Shown here in pieces: positions 1 to 7,044 of a DNA stretch of 13,249 bases (position 1 is its first letter; the number at the start of each line of letters is the position of its first letter). This stretch comes from CAYZPE01 sp046050145. GTDB lineage: Bacteria > Patescibacteriota > Minisyncoccia > Phycocordibacterales > CAYZPE01. Both the position numbers and the translations under genes were made by a program. The notes under the pieces are model-generated. The model did not search any database, was not told where the DNA came from, and worked only from the letters and a program-made list of their open reading frames with translations. Location: NCBI GenBank assembly GCA_046050145.1, contig JBJOQC010000018.1, forward strand, positions 1-13,249, in the 5' to 3' direction.

Positions 1-1697
1 TGATCAAGAATGGTACGTGAGTCTATTTGAGAGGCTACTTGGAGGGCGATACGTGAAGGAACGTTTGCTTTAATGAGACCTGTAATAACGTTTACAGAAG
101 GTCTTTGTGTTGAAAGCATAAGGTGTATACCTACAGCACGGCTCATTTGGGCGAGACGTACGATAGACGCTTCAAGTTCTCGAGGATATGACTGCATAAT
201 ATCAGCAAGCTCGTCGATGATAACAACCATATAAGGCATTGTTTCTGGTTGCTTTTCTTCAGGGTCAACATCTCCTTTTTTAATCTTTGCTAATGCTGGA
301 GCAAGAATATTTTCGTGATATGACTGGATGTCACGAACAGATTCTCCTTCGAGAATGTCGTATCGTCGATCCATTTCTTTTGCTGCCCACTTGAGCGCAA
401 GGATGGCTTTTTTAGCATCAGTAATTACAGGAGTGAGAAGGTGAGGGATTTTGTTGTAAAGAGTTAACTCCACTCGTTTTGGGTCGATCATAATAAACTT
501 TAGTTGCTCAGGAGAGTTTCTGTAGAGAAGTGATGTGATGAGGGCGTGGATGGTTACAGATTTTCCAGATCCAGTTGCTCCAGCAATAAGAAGGTGAGGC
601 ATCTTTGCAAGGTTTACAAAGTTTGATTCACCAGAGATGTCTTTACCGACAGCGACAAGAAGAGGTTTGTCTGACTTCTGAAATGATTCACTTGCAAGGA
701 GTGTGCCGAGTCCTACGGTTGTTTTTGTGCTGTTTGGCATTTCAACCCCCACAAGAGATTTGCCTGGAATAGGAGCTTCGATACGGAGTGGGTGAGCAGC
801 GAGGGCCAAAGAAAGATCATTTTGAAGACCTACAATACGTGACAGCTTTACACCTTCTGCAGGCTTCAAGGCGTACCTTGTAACTGAAGGTCCAATTGAA
901 ACCTCGTCCATCTCAACAGTAATTCCGAAGTTCTGGAGAGTTCTTTGGATGATATTGGCATTTGCTTTAATATCCCCAACAACAGGTTTTCCCTTGTCTC
1001 GTTCAAGAAGAGATAGTGGAGGTGCTTTATATTCTTTTATGAGACCTGCTCGATTGTTTTGTAGAGGAAAATCAGACATAACATCCTCAATTTGTTTCTT
1101 GATTTTTGGTTGAGAAAGTGGGGGAGGAATAGTCTTGAGCGCCTCCTGTGGTTTGATTGCTTTTTTCTCGTCATCTTCTTCATCGTCCTCACTTTCTTCA
1201 GAATCAAGAATCTCTTCTTTTTTCCAGAAAAGAAGGTTTTTTGGATTGAGACTGACATCAAACATGAGGAGAAGGGAAATGATAACTAGGGAACCTAGAA
1301 TGATTACGCTTGTGTAAACATCAAACAGCTTTAGGAAAGGGAGTGCTATTAGTTCTCCCACTTTTCCACCTTGCGAAAGTGAAATACTGATAATTCCAAG
1401 GAGTGAAATAAAAAGAATGAGACCGCTTACTGCCTGCATTCGTGCCACATGCTTTTTTAATGATGCAAGAAATGATATACCGAGTGTAATAAGAACTACT
1501 GGCAGGAGATAGAAGCCAACTCCAAAGACATAACTTAGTCCATCGTAGGCGTAAGTACCCGCTAAACCTGCTTTTTTGAATGCGGACAATATAAAAAAGA
1601 ATGCTAAAACAAAACAAAGTATAGCTACAACTGATTGTAAGGTTTCTGTCTTGAGGCTGTTGAGTGAATTTGGTTTTTCTTTCTTTTTTCTTCCCAT
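1..1697 (-). CDS. ftsK: FtsK/SpoIIIE-type DNA translocase, 3' end outside window
   Basis: Hexameric ATP-driven DNA pump that moves chromosomal DNA through the division septum. About 565 residues are visible, and the C-terminus is cut by the window edge. The N-terminus is basic (MGRKKKEK) and is followed by four predicted membrane helices (about residues 22-44, 57-76, 86-104, 126-147), then a short acidic/proline linker (about 160-200). The alpha/beta motor follows, with Walker A GATGSGKS at about 373-380 and Walker B VVIIDELAD at about 490-498. The stretch MLSTQRPSVNVITGLIKANVPSRIA is absolutely typical of FtsK. The linker is much shorter than in E. coli FtsK, so the protein is closer to SpoIIIE/SftA size. 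An in-frame ATG three codons upstream (1706) directly follows a TAA, so the start is 1697 or 1706. Neither has a Shine-Dalgarno. Whether the C-terminal gamma DNA-reading domain is present cannot be seen. The family assignment is secure. Confidence 0.96.
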   Translation of the reverse strand, partial: MGRKKKEKPNSLNSLKTETLQSVVAILCFVLAFFFILSAFKKAGLAGTYAYDGLSYVFGVGFYLLPVVLITLGISFLASLKKHVARMQAVSGLILFISLLGIISISLSQGGKVGELIALPFLKLFDVYTSVIILGSLVIISLLLMFDVSLNPKNLLFWKKEEILDSEESEDDEEDDEKKAIKPQEALKTIPPPLSQPKIKKQIEDVMSDFPLQNNRAGLIKEYKAPPLSLLERDKGKPVVGDIKANANIIQRTLQNFGITVEMDEVSIGPSVTRYALKPAEGVKLSRIVGLQNDLSLALAAHPLRIEAPIPGKSLVGVEMPNSTKTTVGLGTLLASESFQKSDKPLLVAVGKDISGESNFVNLAKMPHLLIAGATGSGKSVTIHALITSLLYRNSPEQLKFIMIDPKRVELTLYNKIPHLLTPVITDAKKAILALKWAAKEMDRRYDILEGESVRDIQSYHENILAPALAKIKKGDVDPEEKQPETMPYMVVIIDELADIMQSYPRELEASIVRLAQMSRAVGIHLMLSTQRPSVNVITGLIKANVPSRIALQVASQIDSRTILD

Positions 1698-1961
1698 ATG
1701 AATCATTTAAATATTTAACGTATATTCTCTATTGATTCTTAATCATACCATGCAAGGGGTCGGTATTTTTGGTGAGAAATGAAGAAGAATGGGCTTGGAA
1801 AGCGATACAGAAAAGAGGTTTAGAAGAGTATGTTGAGGTCGGGGAAAAATAACCACATTAAAGACAGCTATTGATTTTTTAATTTGTCCGATATATTATG
1901 GACATGTCAAGGTCATAAAAGACACAATCAATTCAAAAGGACTCTATAAAAACTATCATAC
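1698..1961. promoter_or_regulatory. Divergent AT-rich intergenic region between ftsK and the HTH gene
   Basis: This 264-base spacer must hold the promoters of two divergent genes. For the rightward gene, TTGATT (1871-1876), 17 bases, then TATTAT (1894-1899) is a plausible sigma70-type promoter. Its -10 is enclosed by the inverted repeat TGTCC (1885-1889) / GGACA (1900-1904) with a 10-base loop, a candidate operator. A second -10-like TATCAT (1954-1959) lies only two bases before the ATG and is too close for normal initiation there. I see no convincing ftsK promoter. A 26-codon GTG-started frame (1772-1852) is discussed under findings. Confidence 0.4.
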
Positions 1962-2720
1962 ATGGATATAAGAAAAGACAATGGAATAGTTAAAAAATAT
2001 GCCTCTGCATATGGTTTTATTGGGGACAATGAATATAAGAAATTCTTACTCAAAAAGACAGAAAAACTTGTAGGTGTCTTATATATGATCAGTAAGTTTT
2101 TTCCACACCAAGACATTATTGCTGAGAATTTAAAAAAGGAATCTATAGGTCTTTTGTCTTTTGTAAATCATACAATTATCTCCTCACAAGGTTGGTCTAA
2201 TGACTCTTTTGAGCAAGTAAAACAATTTGTCACAAGTCTTGTGTCGTTACTTGGAGTTGCTCGATTGGCAGGTTTTATTTCTGAAATGAACTACAACATA
2301 ATTCTCCCTGAGCTCCAGGGTTTGGTTGAAAATGTTGAACAACAGATAAAAGAAAGTCTTGTCTCTATTTCTCATGATTTTTTTACTTCGAAAGAAAGTA
2401 TTGCTCCAGAAAGTCAGAATAATTCTCTTAAAGAATTTGCGCCAACACAAGTACAGAAATCTTTATATAAAAGACAGGATGTCCTTAATAAAGGACATAT
2501 TAAGGACACTATTAGTGGAGGTGAAAAAAGACAAGATAGACGAGGTCTTATAGTGGATTTTTTTAAAAGTACAAAGAGACCTTTAAGTATTAAAGATCTT
2601 GCATTTTCTATAAAGAATTGTAGTGAAAAAACCATACAGAGAGAGCTTGTTTCTATGGTTTCTGAGGGTCTTTTGAAAAAGGAGGGAGAAAGGAGATGGA
2701 GTAAGTACAGCCTTATTTAA
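1962..2720 (+). CDS. Winged helix-turn-helix (DeoR-like) putative transcription regulator
   Basis: This is a 252-residue protein. The N-terminal part (about 1-125) is all-helical and unlike any family I can name. A polar linker (about 140-190) leads to a C-terminal winged helix at about 193-252, where RRGLIVDFFKSTKRPLSIKD supplies the first helices, the next stretch (NCSEKTIQRELVSMVSEGLL) is the recognition-helix part, and KKEGERRWSKYSL forms the wing. This arrangement, with the terminal ERRWSxYSL, matches a regulator type that I know as common in Parcubacteria genomes and usually labelled DeoR-type HTH. Its ligand and targets are unknown. It is transcribed divergently from ftsK and lies upstream of the surface-protein gene, so self-regulation or control of a neighbour is possible but not shown. 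There is no Shine-Dalgarno. ATG 1962 is the first start in the frame that gives the full helical domain. Confidence 0.8.
   Translation: MDIRKDNGIVKKYASAYGFIGDNEYKKFLLKKTEKLVGVLYMISKFFPHQDIIAENLKKESIGLLSFVNHTIISSQGWSNDSFEQVKQFVTSLVSLLGVARLAGFISEMNYNIILPELQGLVENVEQQIKESLVSISHDFFTSKESIAPESQNNSLKEFAPTQVQKSLYKRQDVLNKGHIKDTISGGEKRQDRRGLIVDFFKSTKRPLSIKDLAFSIKNCSEKTIQRELVSMVSEGLLKKEGERRWSKYSLI
2479..2508. repeat. Inverted and direct TGTCCTT/AAGGACA repeats inside the HTH gene
   Basis: ATGTCCTT (2479-2486) and AAGGACAT (2491-2498) form a perfect 8-bp inverted repeat with an AATA loop. A further AAGGACA follows at 2502-2508. The same TGTCC/GGACA word flanks the putative -10 at 1885-1904, and TGTCCT recurs at 2721 right after the stop codon. 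The repeats lie in the linker-coding part, where protein constraint is low. They could be operator half-sites for the encoded regulator, or chance. Confidence 0.5.
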
Positions 2721-2725
2721 TGTCC

Positions 2726-2769
2726 TATAGAATTAGGGGCTGTTTCAGGAGCCTCTCCATAGCTCTATA
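2726..2769 (+). other. Two-part hairpin after the HTH stop codon
   Basis: TATAGA (2726-2731) pairs with TCTATA (2764-2769). Inside it, AGGGGCT (2735-2741) pairs with AGCCTCT (2750-2756) with one G-U. No uridine tract follows, so this is not a standard intrinsic terminator. It may be a weak terminator or a 3' stability structure. Confidence 0.4.
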
Positions 2770-2785
2770 ATAAAGAAGTGGTTTA

Positions 2786-2814
2786 TTGACTTTTAACCCT
2801 TATTTTTATATCAT
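2786..2814 (+). promoter_or_regulatory. Strong sigma70-like promoter at the start of the long leader
   Basis: TTGACT (2786-2791), a 17-base spacer and TATCAT (2809-2814) match consensus at five of six positions each, with optimal spacing. The predicted transcript begins near 2821. Its first bases can fold into a hairpin: CTGTAG (2826-2831) pairs with CTACAG (2858-2863). No gene follows until 3428, so the product would be a leader of about 600 nt or a separate small RNA. Confidence 0.5.
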
Positions 2815-2885
2815 TATCCTGATAGCTGTAGCTGTGGTTACGTCTTAAAAAACGTGTCTACAGAGAGGTTATCCACACACTGCAT

Positions 2886-2915
2886 TTGGAAGTGTCTTTT
2901 CTGAACATTTATAAT
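2886..2915 (+). promoter_or_regulatory. Second promoter candidate in the leader region
   Basis: TTGGAA (2886-2891), an 18-base spacer and a perfect TATAAT (2910-2915). The predicted start is near 2922, just before a small hairpin CGCTCA (2939-2944) / TGAGCG (2950-2955). A third, weaker possibility is TTGACA (3030-3035), 16 bases, AACAAT (3052-3057). Confidence 0.4.
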
Positions 2916-3145
2916 AGTAAGTATGTAACTAAACGATTCGCTCAATATGTGAGCGTTTCGATTATTTGCATATATTCTAGAAAAGACTGAAAGAATGGTG
3001 TGGTTGAAACGTCAGTAACAGCGGGGTCTTTGACAAATACATAGCAGAAAAAACAATGGCTGTATTCCTTTTTCCTTTACGGATGCTTTACAGTTCGTCC
3101 CATGTATTATCACTAGTCCCTTTGTTTTGTGTCGATTTATTTTGA

Positions 3146-3189
3146 CGGAGCGCGTTGGGTTGGCGGTCTATCCAACTCATCGCGCTCCG
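3146..3189 (+). other. Leader hairpin 1 (17 bp, one mismatch)
   Basis: CGGAGCGCG (3146-3154) pairs perfectly with CGCGCTCCG (3181-3189). After a single T-T mismatch an inner stem of eight pairs (3156-3163 with 3172-3179, one G-U) closes the loop CGGTCTAT. It is GC-rich against an AT-rich background and has no U-tract, so it is an RNA structure rather than a terminator. Confidence 0.75.
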
Positions 3190-3196
3190 GCAAGTG

Positions 3197-3223
3197 TCTA
3201 ACCGTTAAGCATTAACAGTTAGA
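3197..3223 (+). other. Leader hairpin 2 (11 bp plus one C-A mismatch)
   Basis: TCTAAC, C, GTTAA (3197-3208), the loop GCA, then TTAAC, A, GTTAGA (3212-3223). It lies seven bases after hairpin 1. A direct repeat GGCAAG flanks it on both sides (3189-3194 and 3227-3232). Confidence 0.7.
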
Positions 3224-3260
3224 TAAGGCAAGGGGAATAGTAAAAAATAAAATCGATACA

Positions 3261-3296
3261 GATTAACGTATGTTCTAAAAAGACATACGTTCAATC
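3261..3296 (+). other. Leader hairpin 3
   Basis: GATT plus AACGTATG (3261-3272) pair with CATACGTT (3284-3291) and, after a bulged C, AATC (3293-3296). Three more pairs, TCT with AGA, extend the stem across a bulged T. The loop is AAAA. Confidence 0.65.
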
Positions 3297-3325
3297 TTAT
3301 GCAAACACAGTCATGGAGTCATGGT

Positions 3326-3351
3326 GAAACTATCTCAAGTCGAATAGTTTC
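3326..3351 (+). other. Leader hairpin 4
   Basis: GAAACTAT (3326-3333) pairs perfectly with ATAGTTTC (3344-3351) around a 10-base loop. It immediately follows the tandem AGTCATGG repeat and lies 76 bases before the surface-protein start codon. Confidence 0.6.
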
Positions 3352-3427
3352 CTGTGCACATTAATTTTTGTCGCTCAACATTTTAAAAATAATTGCGGCA
3401 TACAACTTAATGTTTCATTAAAAAATT

Positions 3428-6400
3428 ATGAATATTTACCTTAAGAAATCTAAAACTGCAAAAGCAGTTTCAGGTTTTGTAGGTTTCGCAATGGCATTGA
3501 GTTTTGTATTCGGTGGCGTAGTCGCTCCAGTACAAGCTCAAAGCGTTTCGGATCTTACAGCACAGATCAATAGTTTGCTTTCAACGATCGCAGCGTTGCA
3601 ATCACAACTTAACTCATTATCAGGAAGTTCTACTACAGGAACTGGAACAGGATTTGTGTTCAACACAAACCTTACCATCGGTAGTACAGGAACTGATGTT
3701 ATGAATCTTCAAAAGACTCTTAACATGAATGCAGATACACGAGTATCTACAACTGGCGCAGGTTCACCTGGTTCTGAAACTTCAACTTTCGGACCAGCAA
3801 CAAAAGCTGCTGTAATTAAGTTTCAACTTAAGTACGGTATCAGCCCAGCTGCAGGTTTCGTAGGTCCTGTTACTCGAGCTAAGCTCAACACAATGGGCGG
3901 TTCAACAGGTTCAACTGGTGGAACAACAGTGATTCCAGGTGTTGCAGGAACTCTTACAGTTTCAGCAGCATCACAGCCAGCTGCATCTCTTGCACCACAA
4001 AGTGCTGCTCGAATTCCTTTCACTCGCATCACTTTGACTGCAGGTGGAACAGATGTGACTGTAAACAGTGTTACAGTTGAGAGAACAGCCCTTGCTGCTG
4101 ACGCCGCTTTTTCAGGAATCGTACTCTTGGATCAGAATGGTATCCAGCTTGGAACTGCAAAGACTTTGAATTCAAATCACCAAGCAGTTATTGGTGAAGC
4201 TTTCACAGTTCCAGCAGGAACATCTCGAACATACACAGTTGCAGGTAACATGGCTTCAGATCTTTCAACAAGAGCTGGTCAGGTTGCTGCACTCACAGTT
4301 GTTGGTATCAACACAAGTGCAACAGTTGTAGGATCACTCCCAATTACAGGAGCGCTTCATACAATCAACGCATCATTGTCACTTGGTTCAGCAGTCCTTG
4401 CTGTATCTTCATTTGATCCAAACACTTCATCTACAAAAGAAATCGGTACAACAAACTACAAGTTTGCTGGTATCCGCGTAACAGCAGGATCAGCAGAACA
4501 AGTTCGTCTACACTCAGTTCGATGGAATCAGACAGGTTCTGTTTCAGCGAACGATCTAGCTAACTTGAAAGTAGTTGTTGACGGTACTTCATACGATGCG
4601 GTTGTTTCAAAGGATGGTAAGTATTTCACAGCTTCATTCGGTTCAGGAATCTTGATCGACAAAGGTTTCTCTAAGGACGTTCATGTTCAAGGAGATATCG
4701 TTGGATCAAATGCTTCTGGACGAACAGTAATCTTCGATATTGACAAGAACAGTGATATCTACGTTTCTGGTGAACTCTTCGGATACGGCATCACACCTAC
4801 AGCTAACTCAACAAGTTCAGCTAGTGATGACTCATCTCAGTTCACAACAGGAACACCTTTCTTTGATGGTTCTAAAGTAACTATCACTGGAGGAACTGTT
4901 ACAACAGTTTCAAAGGCTAGTTCAGCTCCAGCTCAAAACATTGCTGTAAACGTTCCAAATCAAGTTTTGGGAGGTTTCGAAATCAATGTTCGAGGTGAGC
5001 CGATCTCAGTTCAGCAAATTGTTGTGAATGTTCTAGTTACTGGTTCAGGTGGTCAAGTTGTAGACCTTACAAATGTATCTATCGTTGATCAAAACGGTGC
5101 TACAGTTGCAGGTCCAGTTGACGCATCTGGAGCAGCAGCTTCAGGAACAATTACTTTTACAGACACAATTACATTCGGAACAGGTTTGAAATCATATGTT
5201 CTTAAGGGACAAGTTGGTTCAGACTTCACAAACGGTCAGACAATCACAGCCTCAACAACACCTTCATCAAATTGGACAAACGTTCGTGGTGAGCTCACAG
5301 GTAATACTTTGACACTCACAAACGGAGCTGTGACATTCAATACTATGACTGTAAAAGCTGCGGCTCTTGCAATTAGTATTTCAGGTCAACCTGCAGCACA
5401 AAACGTTGTTGCTGGAACAAATGGTCTTGTATTTACAAACATTCAGCTTGATGCAACAGCATCTGGTGAAGATGTTCGTCTTTCATCAATTCCATTAGAA
5501 CTTACTTTTGGTGGAGCAGCTACAGCAAACTTGCTTGATAACTGTCAGATCTTTGACGGAGCAACATCACTTACAAACTCTGATGTTGTAAGTGCAAGTG
5601 ATTTGTCTGGAAATGCTTCAGGAGATGCAGAAACATTTACATTTGATAATGCACTTACAGTACCTAAGGGAACTGTAAAGACATTGACACTCAAGTGTAA
5701 TCTTTCAAGTTCTTCTGTAACAAGCAATACTTTCTCATGGGGTATTGACGCAGCACCTTCAATCACAGTAACTGGAGTTACTTCTTCAAATGCGGTAACA
5801 GAAACAGTAACTGCTTTTGCAGGTCAGACAATGACAGTTGCAGGAACAGGTACTCTTACAGTTATTATTGACCCTTCAAGCCCTTCATATACTGTTGTGG
5901 CAGGAGGACAATCAAATGTAACTTTGGCTACATTGAAGCTTCGTGCAGCTAATGAGCCAATCAGACTAGAAAGAATTGCTCTTCAACTTACAAACTCAGC
6001 GTCTTCATCGGCGAATGACTTGGTTGGAGGACAAGTAACTATCTGGGATGGTGCAACTCAAGTTGGTTCAGCTACATTCGTAGGTTCAAGTAGAAACGCA
6101 ACATCGACTTTGACATCAACATTTACTATTCCACGAGACACTGACAAAGTTCTTACTTTGAAGGGAGATATCTCAGACATTGGAGTAAGTAAGTCTGGTA
6201 CATCAGGTCACCTTGTTGCAGTTAATTACGATGGAAATGACTCAACTGGTACACGAGGTATTGGTCAGGATTCAAGTTCAACTATTAACACTAGTTCAAC
6301 TTCAGATACAGCAGCTGAAGGTGTAAGAATGTTCAATACATTCCCAACATTCACAAAGCTTTCTGTTCCTACAAATACTTTGAACAACGGTTCACAGTCA

Positions 6401-6937
6401 CTTCTACGATTCAAGGTTGATGCTAACTCAGCAAACGATCTTGGTATCTACAAGTTCACTGTAAAGATTGCTACAACTACTGCTATCGTTACAAACATTA
6501 ACATCTTCGGATTCACAGATTCTGGCTTCTCAACACCTGTTTCAGGTATTACATCAGGAGGTCAGCTTGAAGCTTCAGATGTTTCTGGTGTTGACTCAAG
6601 TGGTATCGTAGAAATCTACGCAAACACTTCAAGTAACGTTGTGACAACATTGCAGATTCCTGCAGGTGGTTCACGATGGTTTGAAGTTCGAGGTACTGTA
6701 GCAGGTGCTGCAACAGGCACATCTGTTCAGACTCAAATCGAAGGCGACGCAGCATTCCCAAGTCTCTCAGGATTCACATCTTCAGCGTCTGGAATTGATG
6801 CAGATGCTAACGATGACTTTATCTGGTCACCAAACTCAACAGGTACAACGGCAGTTGATACTGACGACTTTACCAACGGATTTGGACTTATTGGTCTTCC
6901 AACAACCAATATGACAGCTGAAGTTCTTTCTAAATAA
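3428..6937 (+). CDS. Large secreted peptidoglycan-binding, Ig-like repeat surface protein (S-layer-like)
   Basis: A 1169-residue exported protein. The signal peptide covers residues 1-37: KK-rich start, hydrophobic core VSGFVGFAMALSFVFGG, cleavage after VQA. A short coiled coil follows (about 39-66). A peptidoglycan_binding_1-like domain spans about 80-156 (DVMNLQKTLNMN, FGPATKAAVIKFQ, FVGPVTRAKLN). The rest is six or seven Thr/Ser/Gly-rich beta modules of roughly 100-160 residues, each with a pattern like LTLKGDIS or YVLKGQVG after TVPAGT/IPRDT. The C-terminus DDFIWSPNS...TNGFGLIGLPT resembles the end of many Parcubacterial surface proteins. I see no LPxTG motif or C-terminal membrane helix. 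Codon use is strongly biased (ACA, TCA, GTT, GGT), which suggests high expression and fits the strong promoters, long leader and strong terminator. The likely role is a cell-surface coat or adhesin held on peptidoglycan. The exact function is not known. There is no Shine-Dalgarno before the ATG. Confidence 0.88.
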   Translation: MNIYLKKSKTAKAVSGFVGFAMALSFVFGGVVAPVQAQSVSDLTAQINSLLSTIAALQSQLNSLSGSSTTGTGTGFVFNTNLTIGSTGTDVMNLQKTLNMNADTRVSTTGAGSPGSETSTFGPATKAAVIKFQLKYGISPAAGFVGPVTRAKLNTMGGSTGSTGGTTVIPGVAGTLTVSAASQPAASLAPQSAARIPFTRITLTAGGTDVTVNSVTVERTALAADAAFSGIVLLDQNGIQLGTAKTLNSNHQAVIGEAFTVPAGTSRTYTVAGNMASDLSTRAGQVAALTVVGINTSATVVGSLPITGALHTINASLSLGSAVLAVSSFDPNTSSTKEIGTTNYKFAGIRVTAGSAEQVRLHSVRWNQTGSVSANDLANLKVVVDGTSYDAVVSKDGKYFTASFGSGILIDKGFSKDVHVQGDIVGSNASGRTVIFDIDKNSDIYVSGELFGYGITPTANSTSSASDDSSQFTTGTPFFDGSKVTITGGTVTTVSKASSAPAQNIAVNVPNQVLGGFEINVRGEPISVQQIVVNVLVTGSGGQVVDLTNVSIVDQNGATVAGPVDASGAAASGTITFTDTITFGTGLKSYVLKGQVGSDFTNGQTITASTTPSSNWTNVRGELTGNTLTLTNGAVTFNTMTVKAAALAISISGQPAAQNVVAGTNGLVFTNIQLDATASGEDVRLSSIPLELTFGGAATANLLDNCQIFDGATSLTNSDVVSASDLSGNASGDAETFTFDNALTVPKGTVKTLTLKCNLSSSSVTSNTFSWGIDAAPSITVTGVTSSNAVTETVTAFAGQTMTVAGTGTLTVIIDPSSPSYTVVAGGQSNVTLATLKLRAANEPIRLERIALQLTNSASSSANDLVGGQVTIWDGATQVGSATFVGSSRNATSTLTSTFTIPRDTDKVLTLKGDISDIGVSKSGTSGHLVAVNYDGNDSTGTRGIGQDSSSTINTSSTSDTAAEGVRMFNTFPTFTKLSVPTNTLNNGSQSLLRFKVDANSANDLGIYKFTVKIATTTAIVTNINIFGFTDSGFSTPVSGITSGGQLEASDVSGVDSSGIVEIYANTSSNVVTTLQIPAGGSRWFEVRGTVAGAATGTSVQTQIEGDAAFPSLSGFTSSASGIDADANDDFIWSPNSTGTTAVDTDDFTNGFGLIGLPTTNMTAEVLSK

Positions 6938-6977
6938 CTAACGCTCTAGTCTTCGGACTACAAACTTAGTTATTAGA
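6929..6977 (+). other. UUCG-capped 3' hairpin overlapping the stop codon
   Basis: AATAACTAA (6933-6941), which contains the TAA stop, pairs with TTAGTTATT (6966-6974). TCT (6929-6931) and AGA (6975-6977) extend the stem across a bulge. Inside is TAGTC (6947-6951), the tetraloop TTCG and GACTA (6956-6960), the extra-stable C(UUCG)G cap. It stands directly before the terminator and may protect the messenger's 3' end. Confidence 0.65.
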
Positions 6978-6979
6978 TA

Positions 6980-7013
6980 GCAAAAACCCCACTCGAAAGA
7001 GTGGGGTTTTTGC
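6980..7013. terminator. Bidirectional intrinsic terminator after the surface-protein gene
   Basis: Perfect 15-bp stem with a GAAA tetraloop: GCAAAAACCCCACTC (6980-6994) and GAGTGGGGTTTTTGC (6999-7013). The TTTTT run on the plus strand and its mirror make it able to act in both directions. Its right end overlaps the -35 of the next gene. Confidence 0.93.
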
Positions 7014-7037
7014 ATTTATGTGGATCTTCGATACAAT
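7010..7037 (+). promoter_or_regulatory. Promoter of the TPR gene, probably giving a leaderless transcript
   Basis: TTGCAT (7010-7015), 16 bases, TACAAT (7032-7037). The predicted start point falls at about 7044-7045, on the ATG itself. The -35 is partly inside the preceding terminator's right arm. Confidence 0.5.
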
Positions 7038-7044
7038 AGTTTCT

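Larger units (their letters stand above)
2821..3427 (+). promoter_or_regulatory. Gene-free, hairpin-rich stretch: probable 5' leader of the surface-protein gene
   Basis: No convincing protein gene lies here on either strand. Four independent stem-loops occur between 3146 and 3351 and are listed separately. They are preceded by two promoter candidates and followed, without a Shine-Dalgarno, by the ATG at 3428. The tandem repeat AGTCATGG AGTCATGG occupies 3309-3324. The arrangement fits a long structured 5' untranslated region, as known for some S-layer messenger RNAs, but an independent small RNA cannot be excluded. I looked for hallmarks of tmRNA, RNase P RNA, 6S RNA, SRP RNA and tRNA and saw none. 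Confidence 0.5.

Noticed and set aside
1037..1617. Several frames of 60-98 codons opposite or out of frame within ftsK
   Set aside because: They overlap the well-supported ftsK coding region and show low-complexity composition.
2736..2756. GGGGCTGTTTC resembling the start of tmRNA
   Set aside because: No tag frame, no tRNA-like 3' end with TTCGA and no matching acceptor stem occur downstream. It is better explained as a hairpin arm.
2869..2877. Perfect DnaA box TTATCCACA (also at 8645-8653) as sign of a replication origin
   Set aside because: Only single, isolated copies occur. There is no cluster, no dnaA or dnaN gene and no clear unwinding element nearby.
3088..3180. Minus-strand 30-codon frame starting MSWIDRQPNALRQ
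   Set aside because: It runs through the left arm of a strong palindromic hairpin and has no promoter evidence. Length and composition are compatible with chance.
3428..6937. CRISPR-like or tandem DNA repeats in the surface-protein gene
   Set aside because: Similarity between modules is at the level of protein pattern and biased codons. No regularly spaced identical DNA repeats are seen.
7018..7044. ATG 7018 as the TPR gene start
   Set aside because: It precedes the likely transcription start, and the added residues do not fit a membrane-anchor N-terminus.
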